A stretch of DNA of 64,000 nt from Egaibacter sp046050465. GTDB taxonomy: Bacteria; Pseudomonadota; Gammaproteobacteria; Burkholderiales; Burkholderiaceae_C. Location: the NCBI GenBank assembly GCA_046050465.1, contig JBJOPS010000047.1, forward strand, positions 24,401 to 88,400. The letters run 5' to 3'. Position 1 is the stretch's first letter, and each line of letters opens with the position of its first letter. Under the pieces are notes generated by a model. The model saw only the letters and a program-made list of their open reading frames with translations. It did not search any database and was not told the origin of the DNA. Position numbers and translations under genes: made by a program. Shown here piece after piece: positions 45,663 to 53,712 of this stretch.

Positions 45663-46088
45663 TTATTTGGGGGCCGCGACCGCGTCGGCTACGAAGCCGA
45701 TGCGATTCAGACCGGCTTTTTGTGCAGCGCCCATGGTCTCGACCACACGGCCATAAGGCACCGCTTCGTCGGCACGCAGTTGAACCTCGGTCTCGGGGTT
45801 TTGTCCGGCAATCTGCGTCAACTTGCGGGCCAGTTCGTCGGGTTGAACAGCCTTGTCATCCAGATAGGTCTGACCAGCCTTGTCGATCACGACCATCACG
45901 AATTTCGGCGCATCGCCGGCTTTGGCGGCATCTGTTTTCGGCAAATCCAATTTGATGGAACTCGCCAGCAGCGGCGCCGTGATGATGAAAATCACCACCA
46001 GAACCAGCATGACGTCGATCAACGGTGTCATGTTGATCTCGCTCATGGGCTGTGGCCCCGATGTGCGCTCAAGACGGCCGAAACTCAT
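45663..46088 (-). CDS. exbD: ExbD/TolR-family proton channel subunit
   Basis: A 141-residue subunit of an energy-transducing motor. One N-terminal membrane helix (MTPLIDVMLVLVVIFIITAPLL) contains the essential Asp in LIDVMLVL, followed by a periplasmic domain. With ExbB it uses the proton gradient, usually to drive TonB-dependent uptake. It follows exbB by three bases. TolQR-type function cannot be excluded because no tonB, tolA or tolB gene is next to it. Confidence 0.9.
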   Translation of the reverse strand: MSFGRLERTSGPQPMSEINMTPLIDVMLVLVVIFIITAPLLASSIKLDLPKTDAAKAGDAPKFVMVVIDKAGQTYLDDKAVQPDELARKLTQIAGQNPETEVQLRADEAVPYGRVVETMGAAQKAGLNRIGFVADAVAAPK

Positions 46089-46091
46089 GAC

Positions 46092-46754
46092 CTAGTCATC
46101 CCGACTGGCGGCGGCGGGCTGACCTGCCAGCAACTCACGCAAATCGCGTGCAAAACCTTCCAGATCCGCCTCGATCCGGCCAATCAGGCGACCCAGCACG
46201 TTGTAGGCCAGCACGGCAGGAATGGCAACCGCCAGGCCCGCCGCCGTCATGATCAGCGCCTCGCCGACCGGACCGGATATCTTGTCAATCGTGATTTGGC
46301 CCGCGTTGGAGATGCCAATCAATGCATGGTAAATGCCCCAAACTGTACCCAGCAAGCCCACAAACGGCGCCGTAGCCCCCACTGTTGCCAGCAAAACCTG
46401 ACCAAACTGAAGCTTGTGCAACACGGCATGGAGAGCGTCGCGCAGCCGTCGCGTGAGCTGCTGGGAGCGATCACCCGCAGCTGCCAGTGTTCCGGTTGCT
46501 TCCATTTTTGTAGCGATAATCAAAGGCAGGATCAGGGCTTCACGGTCAAAAGCCTCAACTTTTTGGCGTGCTTCATCTACCGATGCAGCCTGCCAGAACG
46601 CCGCCGTGCTGCGCACCACATCACCACTGGCCCGGCGCAACAGCCAGGATTTCCACAGAATCACCACCCAGCTGCTCACAGACATGGCCAGCAGCAACAG
46701 CGTCACCACTTTGCTGACACCGTCGCCTTGCACAAAAAACTGGAAGGCGCTCAC
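46092..46754 (-). CDS. exbB: ExbB/TolQ-family motor subunit
   Basis: A 220-residue inner-membrane protein with three helices. The C-terminal conserved region LLATVGATAPFVGLLGTVWGIYHALIGIS and PVGEALIMTAAGLAVAIPAVLAYN is typical of the ExbB/TolQ/MotA motor family. It forms the proton channel with ExbD. It overlaps the dapB stop by four bases and precedes exbD by three, so the three are translated as one unit. Confidence 0.9.
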   Translation of the reverse strand: MSAFQFFVQGDGVSKVVTLLLLAMSVSSWVVILWKSWLLRRASGDVVRSTAAFWQAASVDEARQKVEAFDREALILPLIIATKMEATGTLAAAGDRSQQLTRRLRDALHAVLHKLQFGQVLLATVGATAPFVGLLGTVWGIYHALIGISNAGQITIDKISGPVGEALIMTAAGLAVAIPAVLAYNVLGRLIGRIEADLEGFARDLRELLAGQPAAASRDD

Positions 46755-47566
46755 TTGAGGTTCAGTACATCAAACATGTCAAACAACCCGCTTTTGCGAC
46801 CGGCCAAAAACCGGGTGGCCCGCAGACTGCCCTGCGCATAGGTCGCCCGGCTCGACGATTTGTGGGTGATCTCGATGCGTTCGCCCGTGCCCGCAAACAG
46901 CACCGTGTGGTCACCCACAATGTCACCGCCACGAATGGTGGCGAACCCGATGGAAGAAGGGTCGCGCTCGCCGGTGACCCCTTCACGGGCATAAACAGCG
47001 CAGTCTTTCAGATCACGGCCCAAGGCCCCGGCGATTACCTCGCCCATCTTCAATGCCGTGCCTGACGGCGCATCCACCTTGTGGCGGTGGTGTGCCTCAA
47101 TGATTTCAATGTCGTAACCGGTAGCCAGCGCCTTGGCCGCCATTTCCAGCAGCTTGAGCGTAACGTTGACGCCCACACTCATGTTGGGCGCCATCATGAT
47201 GGCGATGTCTTTTGATGCGGCTGCAATCTCTTCTTTTTGGGCGTCGGTGAATCCGGTCGTGCCGATAACGGCATTCACACCCAGCTGGCGGCAAACTCTC
47301 AGATGCGCCAATGTGCCTTCGGGGCGAGTGAAATCGATCAAAACACCAGCGTTTTGCAGGCCTTTGGTCAAGTCTGACTGGATCAGCACGCCACTGGTGC
47401 GCCCCAAAAAGGCTGTGGCATCAGCCCCGATTCCTGGGCTGGTCGCAATATCCAGTGCACCAGCCAGCTGGCAATCGTCTGTGACCAGCACCGCCTCAAT
47501 GAGCATCTGCCCCATGCGTCCGGATGCACCGGCAACGGCCACATTGTGGCGAATGGTGGATGACAT
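46751..47566 (-). CDS. dapB: 4-hydroxy-tetrahydrodipicolinate reductase
   Basis: A 271-residue NAD(P)H-dependent reductase of the lysine and meso-diaminopimelate pathway. The cofactor motif GASGRMG lies near residue 14, and the catalytic region HHRHKVDAPSGTAL and PNMSVGVN are diagnostic. The ATG at 47566 is set by these motifs, since 25 additional upstream codons are in bamE. Placed between bamE and exbB with tiny gaps, it is part of the long minus-strand operon. Confidence 0.95.
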   Translation of the reverse strand: MSSTIRHNVAVAGASGRMGQMLIEAVLVTDDCQLAGALDIATSPGIGADATAFLGRTSGVLIQSDLTKGLQNAGVLIDFTRPEGTLAHLRVCRQLGVNAVIGTTGFTDAQKEEIAAASKDIAIMMAPNMSVGVNVTLKLLEMAAKALATGYDIEIIEAHHRHKVDAPSGTALKMGEVIAGALGRDLKDCAVYAREGVTGERDPSSIGFATIRGGDIVGDHTVLFAGTGERIEITHKSSSRATYAQGSLRATRFLAGRKSGLFDMFDVLNLK

Positions 47567-47576
47567 CGCCGCTCCT

Positions 47577-48122
47577 TTAGCGCGCTGGCGTTTCGAGCGG
47601 CGGATAGCTGGCGGGCAGTGGCGGCAGCGGTTTGGCCGCAACCTCTTTGGCTGCTGGCGCAGGAAGGGCCTTCAGCTCGTCTTCCGTGGCCTCCAGTACG
47701 GGCACTTTCCCCGTCTTGCGGCCCGAGTCCAGGCTTGCAACAAATTCTGCTTCTGTCGGCAAAGTGTCCGCTTCAAACCGCTCCAGCACATCGTCCTTGA
47801 AGAAAACCGTGACGCGGCGCGCCTGTGGCTCAACACCTTGACGTTTGAACGTGAACACATAGTCCCAACGATTGGCATGAAAAATGCTGGTCAGCAACGG
47901 TGAGCCCAGAATTCCCCGAACCTGTCCGCGGGTCATGCCGGGCGTCAATGCCGCCGCCTGCTCTTTCGACACAAAGTTGCCCTGAACCACATCAATTTTG
48001 TAGGGTGTCACCAGGCCGGCAATGCTGCTGCTTGCACCATTGAAACTGCCGCAGCCAGCCAGACTTGCACAGGACACAAGGAACAGGCTCAGGCTGGTGC
48101 GATGAATGTCAAAATCGGGCAT
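47577..48122 (-). CDS. bamE: Outer-membrane assembly lipoprotein BamE
   Basis: A 181-residue lipoprotein of the SmpA/OmlA family. The lipobox LAGC places the lipidated Cys at residue 24. The body contains GMTRGQVRGILGSPLLTSIFHANRWDYVF, the BamE core. It assists BamA in beta-barrel insertion. The C-terminal 60 residues are Pro/Ala-rich and variable. It is divergent from fur, with an 85-base gap. Confidence 0.93.
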   Translation of the reverse strand: MPDFDIHRTSLSLFLVSCASLAGCGSFNGASSSIAGLVTPYKIDVVQGNFVSKEQAAALTPGMTRGQVRGILGSPLLTSIFHANRWDYVFTFKRQGVEPQARRVTVFFKDDVLERFEADTLPTEAEFVASLDSGRKTGKVPVLEATEDELKALPAPAAKEVAAKPLPPLPASYPPLETPAR

Positions 48123-48207
48123 GACTTGGATTGAGGCGATATGATCAGTTCATTGTAGCGGCTGAGCTGCCAGCGATACCCGGTGCGTAACCGCAAGAAA
48201 GACGTCC

Positions 48208-48666
48208 ATGGCCAACATCGAAGAACTGAAAAATACCGGGCTAAAGGCCACCCTGCCCCGGCTGAAGATACTGGAAATCTTTCAAAAAGGCACGCAACGC
48301 CACATGACAGCCGAGGATGTTTTCCGCGTCCTGCTGGAAGAGCGTTCCGACGTGGGCTTGGCTACTGTGTACCGTGTGCTGACCCAGTTCGAACAGGCCG
48401 CCATTCTCAGCAGGAGTCATTTTGAAAGTGGCAAGGCCGTTTACGAACTCAATGAAGGCCAGCATCATGATCATCTCGTATGTCTGGATTGCGGCAAGGT
48501 AGAAGAGTTTTACGACGCCGAGATCGAGAAGCGGCAAAAATCGGTGGCGAAAGCCAAGGGTTTCACCATCGCTGACCACGCCCTGAGCCTGTATGCCCAC
48601 TGCACCAAGGAAAAATGCCCCAACCGGATTAGCCCGATGCGCGGCCACGAAAAACAGAGCGCATGA
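48208..48666 (+). CDS. fur: Ferric uptake regulator
   Basis: A 152-residue Fur repressor. The winged helix covers residues 1-85, the metal-binding stretch HHDHLVCLDCG lies near residue 90, and the second Cys pair is in HCTKEKC close to the end. It represses iron-uptake genes when iron is bound. The ATG at 48208 has a weak AAGAAAG site. The divergent arrangement with bamE is common in betaproteobacteria. Confidence 0.96.
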   Translation: MANIEELKNTGLKATLPRLKILEIFQKGTQRHMTAEDVFRVLLEERSDVGLATVYRVLTQFEQAAILSRSHFESGKAVYELNEGQHHDHLVCLDCGKVEEFYDAEIEKRQKSVAKAKGFTIADHALSLYAHCTKEKCPNRISPMRGHEKQSA

Positions 48667-48680
48667 GCAGCAGGTGACGG

Positions 48681-49634
48681 TCAGGCAGGCTCCTGGCCCA
48701 TCGCCTTTCGGTGCCGCTCGACAAACTCCTGATAGGTGTCAATGCCACGCAACTGCAAAATGGTGTTACGCACGGCCGCCTCAACCAACACAGCAATGTT
48801 GCGGCCCGCAACCACCTGAATGATGACTTTGCGCACAGGTATACCCAGTACGTCCTCCGTCAACGGCTCGTAAGGCAACCGCTCGTATTCACGCTCCAGT
48901 GTTTCCCGGCGAACCAGGTGCACGATGAGTTTCAGTCGCATCTTGCGCCGCACAGCCGTTTCACCAAAAATTGCACGAATATCCAGCAGGCCAATGCCGC
49001 GAACTTCCAGCAGGTTTTGCAGCAACTCCGGGCAACGTCCCTCAATGGTGGTCTGATTGATGCGAAACAGATCGACCGCGTCATCGGCCACAAGGCCGTT
49101 GCCCCGTGAAATCAGCTCAAGCCCCAACTCACTCTTGCCCAAACCAGACTCGCCGGTGATCAGCACACCCAGGCCCAAAATATCCATCAACACGCCATGC
49201 AGGGTTGCCCGGTCGGCAAAGTGCTTGGACAGATAGGCCCGCAGCACATCAATGACGTAGGCCGACGAGTCAGGCGTCGCAAACATCGGTATTTGCGCCT
49301 CTTCACACATGGACAACAGCGCTTGCGGGGCCTTTTGTCCATCCGCCAAAACCAGCACGGGCGGCTCCAGCGTCACGATGCGTGAAATCCGGCGCGCACA
49401 ATCTTCCGGTGTGGCACTGGTAATGTAGGCGACCTCGCGCTCACCCAGAATCTGGACCCGGTAAGGATGGATGTAATTGAGATATCCCACCAAATCAGCC
49501 GCCGAACGGGCAGCCCGGACCGCAACCTCGTCAAATCGGCGCTCAAATGCCCCCAGGCCCGCTACCCACTCCCATTTCAGGAGCCCGGCAAACTCTTCGA
49601 ACAGGAGATTAGCACTGATGACTGATGGTTTCAT
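48681..49634 (-). CDS. hprK: HPr kinase/phosphorylase
   Basis: A 317-residue bifunctional enzyme that phosphorylates Ser46 of HPr and removes the phosphate. Walker A GESGLGKSE is at residues 161-169, preceded by His147 in HGVL, and the HprK signature ISRGNGLVADDAV follows. In proteobacteria without sugar PTS permeases it belongs to a regulatory phosphotransfer chain. The ATG at 49634 overlaps the ptsN stop by four bases. Confidence 0.95.
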   Translation of the reverse strand: MKPSVISANLLFEEFAGLLKWEWVAGLGAFERRFDEVAVRAARSAADLVGYLNYIHPYRVQILGEREVAYITSATPEDCARRISRIVTLEPPVLVLADGQKAPQALLSMCEEAQIPMFATPDSSAYVIDVLRAYLSKHFADRATLHGVLMDILGLGVLITGESGLGKSELGLELISRGNGLVADDAVDLFRINQTTIEGRCPELLQNLLEVRGIGLLDIRAIFGETAVRRKMRLKLIVHLVRRETLEREYERLPYEPLTEDVLGIPVRKVIIQVVAGRNIAVLVEAAVRNTILQLRGIDTYQEFVERHRKAMGQEPA

Positions 49635-50098
49635 GCCTGTGGCACAGGCTGCCATCCAGCAATCAGGCTGTGGAGTTCGGTTGTACTGGCACTGGAGGTC
49701 AGCTTTTGGCGCAAACCGCCATCACTCAGCATCTCGGCAATTTCCGAGAGAATTTCCAGGTGTTTCTGTGTGGCCGCCTCTGGCACCAGTAAAAATATAA
49801 GCAGACTCACCGCCTGTTCATCAGGGGCATCAAAACCAATCGGCTGAGCCAGCCGAAAAACAGCCGCCATAGGGGCCTTCAGACCTTTGATCCGACCATG
49901 AGGAATCGCCACGCCATGCCCCAACCCGGTAGAGCCCAACCGCTCCCGGGAAAACAGGCTATCAGTCACCAAGGCACGACTCAAGCCGTGCAGGCTTTCA
50001 AACAGCAGCCCTGCGTCTTCAAACGCACGCTTTTTGCTCGTTGCATCCACGCCCACAAGAACGTGTTCAGCTAAAAGGATGGACGCAAGTCGATTCAT
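49631..50098 (-). CDS. ptsN: Nitrogen-regulatory PTS protein EIIA-Ntr
   Basis: A 155-residue EIIA protein of the nitrogen PTS. The phosphorylated residue is His67 in GVAIPHGRI, and the surrounding fold is typical. It receives phosphate from NPr and regulates potassium uptake, nitrogen and carbon balance in related bacteria. It lies downstream of a terminator that separates it from hpf and is coupled to hprK. Confidence 0.94.
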   Translation of the reverse strand: MNRLASILLAEHVLVGVDATSKKRAFEDAGLLFESLHGLSRALVTDSLFSRERLGSTGLGHGVAIPHGRIKGLKAPMAAVFRLAQPIGFDAPDEQAVSLLIFLLVPEAATQKHLEILSEIAEMLSDGGLRQKLTSSASTTELHSLIAGWQPVPQA

Positions 50099-50123
50099 GT
50101 TGAGAGTTCAGGATTATGCACAC

Positions 50124-50156
50124 AAAAAAAGCCGCCCGTTTGATCGGACGGCTTTT
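50124..50156. terminator. Intrinsic terminator between hpf and ptsN
   Basis: A hairpin with AAAAA-GCCG-C-CCG on one side and CGG-A-CGGC-TTTTT on the other, one mismatch, loop of about six bases. Both strands have a T-run, so it could end transcription from hpf and also act bidirectionally. It means ptsN-hprK probably has a separate promoter or relies on readthrough. Confidence 0.85.
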
Positions 50157-50176
50157 TCTCATTCGGTGTTATCGGC

Positions 50177-50506
50177 CTACATCAGCCGCTTGGCAGCATC
50201 GTGGTGGCGGTTCTGGAGACGATCCTTGTGGCGCACAACCTGCCGGTCCAGTTTGTCAACCAGTTCATCCACGGCAGCGTACAAATCAGAATGAGAGCTT
50301 TCTGCAAACATGTCGCTGCCCTTGACATGAATATTGCACTCAGCACGTTGCCTTCGTTCCTTTTCTTTTTGCTTTTCAACCGTAAGAAGCACTTTGACAT
50401 CAACAACCTGGTCAAAGTGACGGGTAATTCGATCAAGCTTGGTCGTGACATAACTACGCAGGGCTGGTGTAACTTCTAGATGATGACCGCTGATCGTCAA
50501 GTTCAT
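50177..50506 (-). CDS. hpf: Ribosome hibernation promoting factor, short form
   Basis: A 109-residue ribosome-associated factor (YhbH/HPF type). The start MNLTISGHHLEVTPALRSYVTTKLDRITRHFDQV is diagnostic. It blocks idle 70S ribosomes in stationary phase. The ATG at 50506 has a strong AGGAGG SD seven bases upstream. The long C-terminal dimerisation domain of long HPF is missing, as expected in most proteobacteria. It precedes ptsN-hprK. Confidence 0.92.
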   Translation of the reverse strand: MNLTISGHHLEVTPALRSYVTTKLDRITRHFDQVVDVKVLLTVEKQKEKERRQRAECNIHVKGSDMFAESSHSDLYAAVDELVDKLDRQVVRHKDRLQNRHHDAAKRLM

Positions 50507-50537
50507 AAATAACCTCCTGGTGCTCTCGGGGTGGAAA

Positions 50538-50560
50538 CCGTTTGTCAAATGCACAAACGG
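50538..50560 (-). promoter_or_regulatory. Inverted repeat in the hpf leader
   Basis: An 8-bp perfect dyad (CCGTTTGT/ACAAACGG) with a seven-base loop lies about 30 bases upstream of the hpf start. On the transcript it forms a 5'-leader hairpin after a T-rich tract. It may be an operator or structural element; termination is unlikely because no T-run follows. Confidence 0.35.
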
Positions 50561-50713
50561 AGAAAACCAAAAAAATCGGAAATCCAGACATCTAGAATTA
50601 CTATGCACCGGCCCTGATGGAAATGCAATCCCTTTTCAGCAACATGATGCAAAACATTTGCTTAAGGTCAGTAATGCGCAGTCAGGTGACGTAAGCTCCA
50701 TGAAGACACATGT

Positions 50714-51937
50714 ATGAGTCTGGATACCATCATTAATGCGGGTACAAATTTCCCCTGTCCATCAGCCAATGCACTGGTGCTGATGGGCGGTGGCGCCAGA
50801 ACCGCATACCAGGTAGGCGTGTTGCGGGCACTGGCCTCCATGCTGGAATCACAGGCACACCCACCTAATGCCTTTCCCTTCCAGGTGCTTATTGGCTCAT
50901 CCGCAGGCGCCCTGAATGCAGCATTTCTGGCCGGTTGCGCCGTGCAGGGGCTGCAAGCGTTCCATCAATTGGCAAATTTCTGGGGCGCCATCCGATCATC
51001 TGACATTTACCGTCTGCGGGTACCTTCATGGATTCGGATAAGCAGATTCGCCACTGCGCTAAGCCTGTCACAACAGGCGCGAAATAGTGGGGCAATTCTC
51101 GATAGTCTGCCGTTAGTAGACACGCTGCATCGGGCAATCTCGCTGCCAGGCATCGACGAAGCCTTGACCTCACACACGCTGCACGCGTTGGCGGTTACGG
51201 CTTCGAGCTATACCAGCGGCGTACATTGGACCTTTTGTCACACTGCACAAAACGATCCGATGCACGCTTGGGCCCGGCCCGGCAGGCGTTCAGAGTTTCA
51301 CCCGATCACCATTGAGCATTTAATGGCATCCAGCGCGATTCCTTTCCTGTTCCCCGCAACACCTTTATGGGTAGAGGGGCACCAGGAGTTTTTTGGAGAC
51401 GGCTCTATGCGCCAAATCTCCCCCCTCTCCCCGGCGATACATCTGGGGGCCAAAAAGGTGCTGGTAGTCGGCGTAGGACAACCCGAGCGATCGGGATTGG
51501 GCGGCAACACAAGCCTCCCCCCTTCACGTGGCCCTACACTCGCAAGCATAGCCGGACACGCCATGGCCAGCGTATTTCACGACACCTTACGGGCTGACGT
51601 CGAGCAGGCACAGCGGGTAACAAAAACCCTGAAACAGTTACCTCGCGATTCGGTTGCCGCTTTGCCATATCGGAGCGTGGAAATTCTGGCTATGCAGCCT
51701 AGTCGGTCACTTGATGCGCTAGCCCAGAACCATGTATTGGAGTTGCCCAGCGCAACGCGTAATGCACTGAGTGGGCTAGGAATGCTCAAGGGTGGAGGAG
51801 GCGCACTGGCCAGTTACCTGCTTTTCGAGCCCGGGTTTGTACAGTCATTGATTGCCATGGGCGAAAGTGACGCCTTCGAACGCAAAGCGGAATTGCTGGC
51901 TTTTTTCACCTCATCTGATGACGCCCAAATGCGATAA
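50714..51937 (+). CDS. Patatin-like phospholipase
   Basis: A 407-residue member of the patatin family with a Ser-Asp dyad. The oxyanion motif GGGART lies at residues 25-30, the nucleophile elbow GSSAG has Ser63, and the Asp229 in DGS completes the site. Such proteins hydrolyse phospholipids or other acyl esters, in the cytoplasm or after export. No signal peptide is seen. An upstream gap of 207 bases separates it from hpf on the opposite strand. Physiological role unclear. Confidence 0.88.
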   Translation: MSLDTIINAGTNFPCPSANALVLMGGGARTAYQVGVLRALASMLESQAHPPNAFPFQVLIGSSAGALNAAFLAGCAVQGLQAFHQLANFWGAIRSSDIYRLRVPSWIRISRFATALSLSQQARNSGAILDSLPLVDTLHRAISLPGIDEALTSHTLHALAVTASSYTSGVHWTFCHTAQNDPMHAWARPGRRSEFHPITIEHLMASSAIPFLFPATPLWVEGHQEFFGDGSMRQISPLSPAIHLGAKKVLVVGVGQPERSGLGGNTSLPPSRGPTLASIAGHAMASVFHDTLRADVEQAQRVTKTLKQLPRDSVAALPYRSVEILAMQPSRSLDALAQNHVLELPSATRNALSGLGMLKGGGGALASYLLFEPGFVQSLIAMGESDAFERKAELLAFFTSSDDAQMR

Positions 51938-52040
51938 TTTGCCCGACATGAGTTCAGAGTATTTGCAGGAGCCAGGCTTGACTGATAGTTCTCGAATCTT
52001 ATTGGGTCAGCTTCCAGTTGAAATGCCGATTGAATGATTC

Positions 52041-53027
52041 ATGCTCAATATTTTTACCCTTGTCAATGGTCGGCTCTTCCAGGAAGAGATTGAATCACTC
52101 GAAGAACTGTCCCAATTTCAACCTATATGGGTTGATCTGGAGTCCCCCACGCTTGAAGAAAAGCGATGGGTAAAGCAATACTTTGGCCTGTCAGTCCCGG
52201 AAGATGCGATGGACGAGGACATCGAAGAATCCGCCCGGTTTTACGCAGAAGAAAACGGTGAGCTACACATTCGCAGTGACTTCCTGATTGCTGATGAAGA
52301 AGATCCACGCCAGGTCCGTGTGGCCTTTATTCTGAATCAGCACAACGCAGAGCTCAAAAGTTGCGGTGTGCTGTTTTCAATTCACGACGAGGATGTACCC
52401 GTTTTTCGCCTGCTGCGCATGCGGGCACGCCGGGCACCGGGTCTGATTGAGGACGCCAAGGAGGTATTGCTAAAGCTTTTTGATGCTGATGCCGAATACT
52501 CGGCGGACTCGCTGGAAGGCATCTACGACCAACTGGAAAAAGTGAGTAACAAGGTGCTGGCCGGCGACGTGACTGATGCACTGGCTGGTGAAGTGCTGGG
52601 AGCCATCGCGCGCCAGGAAGACTTGAACGGGCGCATCCGGCGCAACATGATGGACACCCGCCGCGCGGTGAGCTTCATGATGCGCAGCAAGATGCTCAAC
52701 GGTGCGCAATTTGAGGAAGCGCGGCAAATTCTGCGCGACATTGACTCGCTCGATTCACACACAGCCTTCCTGTTCGACAAGATCAACTTCCTGATGGATG
52801 CCACGGTCGGCTTCATCAATATCAACCAGAACAAGATCATCAAGATTTTCTCGGTGGCCAGCGTCGCGCTGCTACCGCCCACGCTGATCGCCAGCCTGTA
52901 CGGCATGAATTTCAAGTTCATGCCCGAGCTGGGCTGGTCACTGGGCTACCTGTATGCACTGGCGCTAATGGCGGCCAGCGCCATCGTGCCGATGTGGTAC
53001 TTCAGAAAACGGGGCTGGTTGAAATAG
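52041..53027 (+). CDS. corA: CorA-family magnesium/cobalt transporter
   Basis: A 328-residue divalent-cation channel. The large cytoplasmic domain is followed by two C-terminal helices with the GMN filter motif at residues 288-290 (YGMNFKFMPELGW). The last residues RKRGWLK are typical. It imports Mg2+ as a pentamer. The ATG at 52041 lacks a strong SD but is the natural N-terminus (MLNIFTLVNGRL). Confidence 0.94.
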   Translation: MLNIFTLVNGRLFQEEIESLEELSQFQPIWVDLESPTLEEKRWVKQYFGLSVPEDAMDEDIEESARFYAEENGELHIRSDFLIADEEDPRQVRVAFILNQHNAELKSCGVLFSIHDEDVPVFRLLRMRARRAPGLIEDAKEVLLKLFDADAEYSADSLEGIYDQLEKVSNKVLAGDVTDALAGEVLGAIARQEDLNGRIRRNMMDTRRAVSFMMRSKMLNGAQFEEARQILRDIDSLDSHTAFLFDKINFLMDATVGFININQNKIIKIFSVASVALLPPTLIASLYGMNFKFMPELGWSLGYLYALALMAASAIVPMWYFRKRGWLK

Positions 53028-53237
53028 TTATACGGGGCACCGTGCAGCAACTGGCCATTCACGCCACGGGCGGAGTGGTCAAATGGGCGGCAACCTCATC
53101 ATCTGGCGCGGCAGCGAAGCCGCAGCCACCATGATTGACCAACAAGGTGGCCGTTGGTATTTCAATTTGCAACCAACAGCCGGGATACCTCCTAAAAAAA
53201 CTGATTGATAGTGGATCGACAACCGTTGGCAGCCCGG

Positions 53238-53297
53238 ATTTGCTATGTAATCAATAGCTGCTTGCGCCCATTCTACTTGGGCTAGAGGCCAATTTGT
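53238..53297 (-). repeat. Interspersed ~60-bp repeat, copy 6 (intergenic)
   Basis: On the minus strand it reads from CAAATTGGCCTCTAGCCC through GTAGAATGGGCGCAAGCAGCTATTG to the terminal ATAGCAAA dyad. Close to copies 1 and 4. It sits just ahead of the small two-helix frame. Confidence 0.85.
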
Positions 53298-53309
53298 ATC
53301 TAAATTTAA

Positions 53310-53495
53310 ATGGCAGCGATGCATGATTACTGGCTAACCCAATACCTGCTGGCCGCCGTTGGTTGGACCTGCATCATTGCTGTCCCGATTGCAACAGCTT
53401 TGGCGCTGAAACTCCCCAAGAGCAGACAAGCCAAGGTTTGGGCTACGGCAATTGTTATTGGTGGCCTGAGCGCCATTCTTCCTTTGCAGGCCTAA
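53310..53495 (+). CDS. Possible small membrane protein (61 residues)
   Basis: A 61-codon frame encoding two hydrophobic stretches, YLLAAVGWTCIIAVPIATALAL and a second near the end (IVIGGLSAILPLQA), joined by a basic loop with KLPKSRQAK. The pattern suits a two-helix inner-membrane protein. No family is recognised, no good SD is seen, and it may be spurious. Confidence 0.35.
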   Translation: MAAMHDYWLTQYLLAAVGWTCIIAVPIATALALKLPKSRQAKVWATAIVIGGLSAILPLQA

Positions 53496-53712
53496 GCGTC
53501 CGTCTGACCCAATCTCAAGCCGACTTCAGCGCCAGCAACTTCGGGATTCTGAATCAAGGGCTTTTCCCGACGGGGCTTCCTTAGGAAACGAATTGACATT
53601 GGCGCTCTGCTTGCTGATGCGTCACATACAGCGCGTATGCGCACCCTGAAAGAAATCCGTCTGCTGATGGCATAGTGGCAGGATTATCAACAGCTCTGCG
53701 TATCATCGAAGT

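Larger units (their letters stand above)
53028..53712. other. Gene-poor stretch between corA and pntB
   Basis: A 685-base stretch without a recognisable full gene. It contains an open 41-codon frame at 53083-53208 whose product (with LIIWRGSEA and GGRWYFNLQ) looks like a fragment of something longer, a repeat copy at 53238-53297, and a small two-helix frame at 53310-53495. The remainder to pntB shows no gene and no clear terminator. It could be decayed coding sequence. Confidence 0.5.

Noticed and set aside
46480..46520. Possible eighth copy of the interspersed repeat inside exbB
   Set aside because: Only a short GCTACAAAAAT-like string matches; the AGCCCC centre and dyad are missing and ExbB has normal length.
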